The position numbers were made by a program, and so were the translations under genes. The notes under the pieces were generated by a model. The model made no database searches. It saw only the letters and a list, made by a program, of their open reading frames with translations, and was not told the DNA's origin. Below, piece by piece: positions 6,561-12,241 of a DNA stretch of 12,241 nt (positions within the stretch are counted from its first letter, which is position 1; each line of letters begins with the position of its first letter). The DNA is from Bacteroidales bacterium. Lineage in GTDB: Bacteria; Bacteroidota; Bacteroidia; Bacteroidales; Tenuifilaceae. Location: contig DQHR01000106.1 in NCBI GenBank assembly GCA_003531155.1, positions 6,393-18,633 of the forward strand, in the 5' to 3' direction.

Positions 6561-8666
6561 ATGGCTACACTAGAGAAACTAAGGAACAAAGCAGGTATCC
6601 TTTTGGCAGTAGTAATTGGAATAGCACTATTTTCATTTATCCTAGGTGATTTTATAAAACCCGGTAAATCGATATTTGCTAACTCAGAGCACGAAATTGC
6701 AAGAATTGCAGGGAAATCAGTTCCCTACCAACTTTACCAAGGAAAAGTTGAAGAAATTTACGAGATAAACAAACTTTTTTCAGGAAAAACATCTCTTGAT
6801 GAACAAACTTCTGAAGGTTTACGCGAGCAGGTTTGGCAACAACTCGTAAAAGAAAATGTTATGGATGAGCAATACAGCAAATTAGGGCTAGCAGTTCATT
6901 CCGATGAACTTTTTGATATGGTTCAAGGTCGCAACATCCACCCAATGATTCAACAGCTATTTGGGAACCCACAAACTGGAGAGGTTAATAAGCCTGCTAT
7001 AATTCAGTTCCTTAAAAATATGGACGCAGATCCAACTGGTCGTCAAAAAGTAATGTGGCTATATGTTGAAAACGAAATCAAAACTGAGCGCATATTTACA
7101 AAATATATTAACCTTATCCGTAAGGGTCTTTATGCAACCAGTATCGAAACCAAGAGAGCTTTTAACGATAGAACCGCTAAAGTTGATTTTACCTATACAA
7201 GCACTCCTTTCTCTTCTATTGATGATGCTTCAGTAAAGTATACAGATTCAGATCTAGAAAAATATTACGAATCGCATAAACAAGATTACGAACAAAAAGC
7301 ATCGAGAGATATTGAGTACGTTGTTTTCCCAATTGTTCCATCTGATGAAGATAAGTTACTAGCTGAGCAATGGATTAATAAGGTTAAACCTGAATTTCAA
7401 TCATCAACAGATCCAAAACAATACGCTACTTTAAACTCTGATTCACCATCCGAAGCAAAAAATTACAAGCAAGGCGAACTTCCTAAAGAGTACAATGATT
7501 GGGCTTTTGCTGCAAAAGTTGGGGATATGATTGGTCCTATTGCTGATGGTAGCAGTTTGAAACTTGTTAGATTAGCTGAAATCAACTATACTCCAGATTC
7601 AGTTAAAGCCCGTCATATTTTAATCGTACCTGAAGAAAAAACACAGGAAGCTGTTACTAAAGCAAAAGCAACTGCTGATAGTCTAATGGCAGTCATTAAA
7701 AAAGGCGGAAATTTTGAAAAAATAGCAAAAGAATTCTCAAAAGATCCAGGCTCGAAAGATAAAGGTGGCGATTTAGGTTGGTTCCGTGAAGGACAAATGG
7801 TTAAACCCTTCAACGATGCATGTTTTAATGGTAAAAAAGGCGAGTATACATTAGTTGAAACTCAATTTGGTTACCATATCATCAATGTTATTGAGAAAAG
7901 TAAAGATTCTAAAAAGGTACAGGTTGCAGTTGTAGAAAGAAAGATATTGGCAAGTTCTAAAACAATTCAAGCAATCTTCTCTGAGGCTTCTCAATTTGCT
8001 GGTAACAATAGAACTAGCGAGCAATTCACAAAAGCAGTAGAAAGCAAAAAATTAACGAAACGTTTAGCAAATAACTTACTTGAAAACGATCGTAACATTG
8101 CTGGTCTTGAGCATCCAAGAGAGGTTATCCGTTGGGCTTTTACTTCTAAAAAAGGAGATGTATCAGATGTATTCGAACTTGGCGAAAACTTTGTTGTAGC
8201 AACATTAACTGCAGCACGTGAAGAAGGTATTGCACCTCTTGCTCAAGTAAAAGATGAAGTAAAAGTAAAAGTTATACGTGAGAAAAAAGGTGAAATGCTA
8301 TCTGAGAAAATTAAAGATGCAATGAAAGCATCTTTAAGCATAGAAACCATTGCTCAAAACTTAGGCTCAAAGGCAGAACAAGCAGTAGGGGTTTCTTTTA
8401 GTTCATACTCTATTCCAAATGCAGGCTTTGAACCACTAGTAATTGCTACAGCAGCAACCTCTGCCGAAGGCAAAGTGGTTGGTCCTATTGTAGGCAATTC
8501 TGGGGTTTACGTACTAGCAGTTACCGCTCAGAACAAAGAGGATGGTGATATGAATATGGAAAAAGCAAGATTAACCAATTCTTTTGGTTCACGTGCTTAC
8601 TATGAGGCTTATGAAGCCATAAAGAAAAATGCCGAGATAAAGGATAAGAGATCTAAATTCTATTAG
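6561..8666 (+). CDS. PpiD/SurA-like membrane-anchored peptidyl-prolyl isomerase
   Basis: A 701-residue periplasmic foldase anchored in the inner membrane, expected to help newly exported proteins, especially outer-membrane proteins, to fold. MATLEKLRNK is followed by one transmembrane helix at about residues 11-32 (AGILLAVVIGIALFSFILGD), the standard PpiD start. A SurA_N-like helical chaperone region follows (about 35-240), with ENEIKTERIFTKYINLIRKG as part of it. One parvulin (PpiC) domain occupies about 348-447: VKARHIL with His352, PGSKDKGGDLGWF, and FGYHII with His439, so both parvulin histidines are present. A C-terminal region (about 450-690) contains LEHPREVIRWAF...GENFVVATL, a second parvulin-like or chaperone extension without clear catalytic residues. 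Of 24 Arg codons, 10 are CGT and none CGA, whereas mfd uses CGA at least 13 times, pointing to high expression. It has its own candidate promoter and a strong terminator. Confidence 0.93.
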   Translation: MATLEKLRNKAGILLAVVIGIALFSFILGDFIKPGKSIFANSEHEIARIAGKSVPYQLYQGKVEEIYEINKLFSGKTSLDEQTSEGLREQVWQQLVKENVMDEQYSKLGLAVHSDELFDMVQGRNIHPMIQQLFGNPQTGEVNKPAIIQFLKNMDADPTGRQKVMWLYVENEIKTERIFTKYINLIRKGLYATSIETKRAFNDRTAKVDFTYTSTPFSSIDDASVKYTDSDLEKYYESHKQDYEQKASRDIEYVVFPIVPSDEDKLLAEQWINKVKPEFQSSTDPKQYATLNSDSPSEAKNYKQGELPKEYNDWAFAAKVGDMIGPIADGSSLKLVRLAEINYTPDSVKARHILIVPEEKTQEAVTKAKATADSLMAVIKKGGNFEKIAKEFSKDPGSKDKGGDLGWFREGQMVKPFNDACFNGKKGEYTLVETQFGYHIINVIEKSKDSKKVQVAVVERKILASSKTIQAIFSEASQFAGNNRTSEQFTKAVESKKLTKRLANNLLENDRNIAGLEHPREVIRWAFTSKKGDVSDVFELGENFVVATLTAAREEGIAPLAQVKDEVKVKVIREKKGEMLSEKIKDAMKASLSIETIAQNLGSKAEQAVGVSFSSYSIPNAGFEPLVIATAATSAEGKVVGPIVGNSGVYVLAVTAQNKEDGDMNMEKARLTNSFGSRAYYEAYEAIKKNAEIKDKRSKFY

Positions 8667-8687
8667 AATAATTATTGGAATATAGTG

Positions 8688-8716
8688 AAAAGGAGGGTTT
8701 TCGAACCCTCCTTTTT
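8688..8716 (+). terminator. Intrinsic terminator after the PpiD-like gene
   Basis: A perfect 12-bp inverted repeat (arms 8688-8699 and 8704-8715) surrounds a TTCG tetraloop (8700-8703). The stem core is GGAGGG/CCCTCC, flanked by A on the left and a T run (8712-8716) on the right. It starts 21 bp after the foldase stop codon. Because the arms carry A on one side and T on the other, it could also work on the minus strand, although no minus-strand gene faces it here. Confidence 0.93.
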
Positions 8717-8792
8717 GCATTTTTAGCGTTGCATTTTATTGAACTGCAACAAATAATTAGTTATATTACAAGTCTCTTTATCTTTTTTATCA

Positions 8793-8800
8793 TATTTTCG
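8793..8800 (+). promoter_or_regulatory. Candidate -7 box for the lipoprotein/DUF5723 block
   Basis: TATTTTCG matches the Bacteroidota consensus TAnnTTTG at seven of eight positions. It follows the strong terminator at 8688-8716, so a new promoter is needed somewhere between 8717 and the next gene. If transcription starts the usual few bases after this box, the ATG at 8809 would sit almost at the mRNA end, which favours the downstream ATG at 8833. No convincing -33 element is visible. Confidence 0.38.
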
Positions 8801-8832
8801 TATAAACAATGAATGTTACTAAAACCATAAGT

Positions 8833-10476
8833 ATGAGAACTCGAGTTGTTAAATGGTTGTTTCTACTATTAATTGGCTTGTCTAGCTGTTACGACTTCCC
8901 TAATATTGATAGTGTTGAAGTAGATCCCTTCACTCCTAATTTAGTCTTCAATTTAATGAATTCTAAAATAACCTTTGCCGAGTTAGCAAACAAAACTGGT
9001 GCAAACTCAATAATTGAAGAGTATCCCGGGAGCGACCTGTATTTCGTATCATTCCGTGATACTATTGATGTTGGATTGGCCTCTAACTTATTTCCAGCAA
9101 TTCCCCCAATAGTATTTAACGATAGTTACCAATTATCGGTTCCTGAAGTTCCAGGTGCATTTCCTGCTGGAACTACGTTAGGCCCAATAACAAAATCGTA
9201 TGATCAAACCTATAATACCTTCCCTGGTGCTGAGCTGAAGCGTGTAGACTTATCTGGAGGAACTCTTGAATTTACTCTCACAAGCACTTTTGATCATACT
9301 ATTAGCGGCAACATTACAATTGTTTCGCTAAAAGACAATTCCAATAACCCTATTAGCATACCATTTACTCTAACAAACCTTGGAACTCAAAATTTTGTTG
9401 AAAACTTAAATGGCCGATATCTTGATTTATATCCTGCGGGAGTTTATAACACAATCAATTACTCTGTTACAGCAACAATTACATCAAGTGGAGCACCTAT
9501 TTCATCTGCCAACAGCATTGATATTCAGCTGTCGTTGAATAGTCCAGCATATGAGAAAATAACAGGGAAATTAACCTATACTTACAACCTTAGCGATCAG
9601 TCCTACAATATTGGAATGTTTGAATCAACTGTTCTTGCTGAGCAGCATTTTGCTGATCCAAAGTTTTCGCTAAGTTTTATAAATAGCTTTGGATTACCCT
9701 CAAGTGCAAGTTTTGCTACGTTTGAGGTTGAAAATAAAAATGGAGATAAAGTATCTGTTGTACACGAAGGACCCGTAAATGCAGATGATCTACTTATTGG
9801 CTCTCCTAATTTGCTTAAGTTTGCAACAAGCTCAAAAACAAGCGATACAACAAAACTTAAGTTGACCGCTACCAACTCCAACGTTGAAGATCTTTTCGAC
9901 ATTGCACCAAAAACTATGAGCTTTGCCGGAGCAGTATTTGATATAGGTGATGCAGCAGATCCAAGTCATGACTATTTTGTTAAAAATGATAGTAAATTCC
10001 AACTCTTATCCGATATTGAAATTCCACTTTCAGGCTGGGTTGTTACCAATGAAATAGCCGACACCCTATTAAACGTAGATTGGCCTGATTTAGAAGACGA
10101 TTATAAGCTAACTGATGCACAGGTTAGGCTTAAAATAAAGTTTATAAATGGAATGCCTATCAATTTATTCCTTCAAGTCAAGTTCCTTGATACAAATGGA
10201 GCAGTTGTTACCGAACTGTTTGATGGAGGTGAAACTAAGCTAATTCAGAGTTCTGAAGTAAATCCTGCAACTGGTGAAACTATTAATGATAAGGTTGCTT
10301 ACTCTTATATTACAATAGATAAAGCAAAATACGATCAAATGAGACTTTCACAGGATATGGTCATAATATTAAGGTTTACAACAGGAGGTAACCTGCACCA
10401 GAATATAAAAATATTGTCGACAAACTCACTTGCAATTCAAATGTTAGTTGAAGCAAGTGGTACCGTTAAACTCTAA
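8833..10476 (+). CDS. Large lipoprotein of unknown function
   Basis: I choose the ATG at 8833 (547 residues) over the in-frame ATG at 8809 (555 residues). The shorter form starts MRTRVVKW, a compact basic n-region, and leads directly to a lipoprotein signal ending LSSC with the lipid-bearing Cys at residue 19; the candidate promoter also ends only about 8 bp before 8809. The mature protein is rich in Ser, Thr, Asn and Asp and alternates short hydrophobic strands, suggesting tandem beta-sandwich domains. A recognisable stretch is SNVEDLFDIAPKTMSF (about 348 onward). Another, near 401, is SGWVVTNEIADTLLNVDWPD followed by VRLKIKFINGMPINLFLQVKFLD, a pattern I associate with large uncharacterised Bacteroidota lipoproteins. 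No enzyme motif is visible. DUF5723 follows after 18 bp, so the two are probably one transcription unit and may meet at the outer membrane. Function unknown. Confidence 0.8.
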   Translation: MRTRVVKWLFLLLIGLSSCYDFPNIDSVEVDPFTPNLVFNLMNSKITFAELANKTGANSIIEEYPGSDLYFVSFRDTIDVGLASNLFPAIPPIVFNDSYQLSVPEVPGAFPAGTTLGPITKSYDQTYNTFPGAELKRVDLSGGTLEFTLTSTFDHTISGNITIVSLKDNSNNPISIPFTLTNLGTQNFVENLNGRYLDLYPAGVYNTINYSVTATITSSGAPISSANSIDIQLSLNSPAYEKITGKLTYTYNLSDQSYNIGMFESTVLAEQHFADPKFSLSFINSFGLPSSASFATFEVENKNGDKVSVVHEGPVNADDLLIGSPNLLKFATSSKTSDTTKLKLTATNSNVEDLFDIAPKTMSFAGAVFDIGDAADPSHDYFVKNDSKFQLLSDIEIPLSGWVVTNEIADTLLNVDWPDLEDDYKLTDAQVRLKIKFINGMPINLFLQVKFLDTNGAVVTELFDGGETKLIQSSEVNPATGETINDKVAYSYITIDKAKYDQMRLSQDMVIILRFTTGGNLHQNIKILSTNSLAIQMLVEASGTVKL

Positions 10477-10494
10477 CCTAAAACTGATAAAGTA

Positions 10495-11856
10495 GTGAAA
10501 AAGTTATTTATATTTACAATCAGCCTTGGGTTAGCAATCGGCGCGAAAGCACAATCAGAGCTTACCCTTCCTTTTTTGCGAGACGTTTTCCAATCGTCGT
10601 ATATTAACCCCACGGTTATGCCTGAGCACACCTTTAGCCTTGGATTACCTGGAAATTCATCTGTGTATACTCAGTTTATAACGAATGGTTTTAGACCGGG
10701 TAAGGTTGTCACTATCAAAAATGATACGCTTCATATCGACCCAAATAAACTTCTTTCAGAATTATCCGATAAAAACCTAATCTATTCGGGTACTTCAGTC
10801 GATTTATTCCACCTAAGATTAAAAATCCGAAATGGTTACTACTGGATTGGAGCAAGAACTAATGTTGAAGTAAATTTTCAATATCCTAAAGATATTATCG
10901 AATTGGCAATAAAAGGAAACGAGTGGCTTATCGGAAGGGAAATGGATTTGAGCAACTTAAAGTTTGATGCTACGCTTTATAACGAGTTCAGCTATGGAAT
11001 GGCCTTAGAGTATAATCGATGGGTTTTTGGAGGAAGGATAAGCCTGTTACAAGGACTATCAAATGTTCAGTTCGACCCAAAGAGTCTAAACATGAGAGTT
11101 GATACTCTCAACTTTCGCCAAACAATGAATGCTGATGCAAGGCTTAATACTGCAGGTATTCCTATGAACGGAGAAGGGGATATAAGTTTTGATAATGTAA
11201 GTGATATCAATTATATCACCGACTATCTCACTAATTTTAAAAATAGGGGGTTTGCTTTAAGTGCTGGAGCTACTTATAAAATGAGTGATAGACTTAGATT
11301 CTCAGCTTCGTTTTACGATTTAGGTTACATTAACTGGAAAGATAGCGTTGTAAACTATAACCTTAAGGGTCAAAGTAGCTTCTCGGGGATTGATATTTTG
11401 AGTAGTTACTTAAATGGAGAGGATATTCAGGCCGATACAATTATTGATGCAATTATTGATGACTTTAATAGGGATACAATAAATAAGGCTTATACTACCT
11501 ATTTAAAGCCTAAATTTAACCTATCGGTTAATTACAACATCTTTAGAAGGACAATTGTAGGATTTTCGGCATCGGGAGTATATAATAAGAAACTTTATCC
11601 TGCATTTACATTAGGGCTTCAGCAAGGTTTAGGAAGGTTTTTAAATCTTTTAGCAACCATATCGTACAATCAAAAAACGATAAAGAATCTAGGGGTGGGT
11701 TTTGTAATTAAACCGGGCCCATTCCAGTTTTTTGTTATAACTGATAATATTTATCCAATATTCAATCAGGACTACACAACAAATGTAAATGTTAGATTTG
11801 GAATGAACATCGTACTTGGAAGGGTAAAACCTGCTGCAGGTTTGCCTTATAGATAA
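10495..11856 (+). CDS. DUF5723-type outer-membrane protein
   Basis: A 453-residue secreted protein starting at GTG (10495). This is the only plausible start, since it gives a complete signal peptide (MKKLFIFTISLGLAIGAKAQ) and the next in-frame ATG lies well inside the mature protein. The mature region begins with LPFLRDVFQSSYINPTVMPEH, then FSLGLPGNSSVYTQFITNGF. This opening, with a conserved NP near the N-terminus and a GLP...SVY stretch, is what I recognise as the DUF5723 family of Bacteroidota. Numerous amphipathic strands, e.g. RLRFSASFYDLGYINWKDSV and RTIVGFSASGVYNKKLYPAFTLGL, ending in VNVRFGMNIVLGR, indicate an outer-membrane barrel. A central, less barrel-like, Asp-rich insert (ILSSYLNGEDIQADTIIDAI, about 300-330) could be an exposed or periplasmic loop. 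The molecular role of DUF5723 is not known to me. It follows the lipoprotein gene by 18 bp and precedes the PD40 gene by 37 bp. Confidence 0.8.
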   Translation: MKKLFIFTISLGLAIGAKAQSELTLPFLRDVFQSSYINPTVMPEHTFSLGLPGNSSVYTQFITNGFRPGKVVTIKNDTLHIDPNKLLSELSDKNLIYSGTSVDLFHLRLKIRNGYYWIGARTNVEVNFQYPKDIIELAIKGNEWLIGREMDLSNLKFDATLYNEFSYGMALEYNRWVFGGRISLLQGLSNVQFDPKSLNMRVDTLNFRQTMNADARLNTAGIPMNGEGDISFDNVSDINYITDYLTNFKNRGFALSAGATYKMSDRLRFSASFYDLGYINWKDSVVNYNLKGQSSFSGIDILSSYLNGEDIQADTIIDAIIDDFNRDTINKAYTTYLKPKFNLSVNYNIFRRTIVGFSASGVYNKKLYPAFTLGLQQGLGRFLNLLATISYNQKTIKNLGVGFVIKPGPFQFFVITDNIYPIFNQDYTTNVNVRFGMNIVLGRVKPAAGLPYR

Positions 11857-11893
11857 TATTTGAATTGTTATAAAGCCTACAATCGATACTGAT

Positions 11894-12241
11894 ATGAAAA
11901 AGCTAATACACTATATACTTCCAACAATTTTTGGGTACTTGCTCTTTGCTACGAATGCAAACGCACAATCGTCTTTCATCCCGCATAATTTAGGAGCAAG
12001 CGTTAACTCCACCTATTCTGAAATTAATCCAATTCTTTCGATAGATGGTAAAACACTTTATTTTGTAAGAGTTAATCACCCCGAGAATGCTTTTGGGAAA
12101 TATAAAAGTCAGGATGTGTGGTATAGTACTCTTAATGATGATGGAACTTGGAGCGAGGCGAAAAGATTGCCTAAAGAAGTCAATATTGGGCAATATAATG
12201 CTATTCTATCAGCCGCAGGCGATGGAAAAACTTACTTAATA
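11894..12241 (+). CDS. Secreted PD40 beta-propeller protein (probably OmpA-family), N-terminal fragment
   Basis: The frame opens at ATG 11894 and is still open at the window edge after 116 codons. A signal peptide is followed by a cleavage site near NANA-QS (residues 22-26). Then comes LGASVNSTYSEINPILSIDG, continuing KTLYFVRVNHPENAFGKYKSQDVWYSTLNDDGTWSEAKRLPKEVN. The SEINP-x-LS-x-DGKTLYFVR...DVWYS...DGTWSEAKRLP pattern is a PD40/WD40-like propeller blade, and a second blade begins at YNAILSAAGDGKTYLI. In Bacteroidota, proteins with this start usually continue through several blades to a C-terminal OmpA-like peptidoglycan-binding domain; that end is outside the window, so the OmpA part is inference. 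It lies 37 bp after the DUF5723 gene on the same strand, with no terminator between, so it is probably in the same unit. Confidence 0.82.
   Translation, partial: MKKLIHYILPTIFGYLLFATNANAQSSFIPHNLGASVNSTYSEINPILSIDGKTLYFVRVNHPENAFGKYKSQDVWYSTLNDDGTWSEAKRLPKEVNIGQYNAILSAAGDGKTYLI

Noticed and set aside
9603..9902. A 99-residue minus-strand open frame inside the lipoprotein gene
   Set aside because: No domain, signal or promoter is visible; its composition is what the reverse strand of a Ser/Thr/Asn-rich gene gives.
11990..12193. A 67-residue minus-strand open frame at the right edge
   Set aside because: The plus-strand frame across the same bases has a clear signal peptide and PD40 blade pattern, so this is a shadow.
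1..12241. A hidden defence, phage or mobile system
   Set aside because: No integrase, transposase, inverted terminal repeats, CRISPR repeats, toxin-antitoxin pair, restriction gene or tRNA-linked attachment site is visible on either strand; all sizable genes fit chromosomal housekeeping or envelope functions.

Overview
The window looks like an AT-rich chromosomal segment from the Bacteroidota, probably Bacteroidales or a relative. The grounds are: an LptC made as a lipoprotein, a PpiD/SurA-type foldase of the Bacteroidota form, a DUF5723-type outer-membrane protein, a PD40-propeller secreted protein, an M1-peptidase-like N-terminus with the SLRG...TPER signature, weak or absent Shine-Dalgarno sites, and TAnnTTTG-like promoter boxes. 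No tRNA, rRNA, CRISPR array, insertion sequence or phage gene is visible. The whole window reads as ordinary housekeeping and envelope chromosome, not a mobile or defence island.

Layout. At the left edge (1-121, minus strand) lies the start of a secreted M1-like peptidase gene. It diverges from a plus-strand series across a 148-bp intergenic region. Block A (270-6423) holds mfd, coaX (type III pantothenate kinase), an outer-membrane beta-barrel gene, lptC, and an easily missed 59-codon two-helix membrane protein that shares an ATGA stop/start with lptC. Spacing is 26 bp, a 14-bp overlap, 53 bp and a 4-bp overlap, so this block is probably co-transcribed at least in part. After a 137-bp gap with promoter-like boxes comes Block B, a single gene for a membrane-anchored PpiD/SurA-like peptidyl-prolyl isomerase. 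A perfect 12-bp-stem intrinsic terminator closes it. Block C (8833 to the right edge) holds a lipoprotein of unknown function, a DUF5723-type protein 18 bp downstream, and the N-terminal third or so of a PD40-type secreted protein that runs off the window.

How the genes fit together. Apart from mfd (transcription-coupled repair) and coaX (coenzyme A synthesis), every gene appears to act in the cell envelope: LPS transport (LptC), folding of exported proteins (PpiD-like), two outer-membrane barrel candidates, two lipoproteins including LptC, and two further secreted proteins. The foldase gene has an arginine codon profile (CGT-rich, no CGA) unlike mfd, which fits high expression. Nothing here amounts to a clearly new system. 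The least understood parts are the lipoprotein/DUF5723/PD40 trio and the lptC-coupled small membrane protein.
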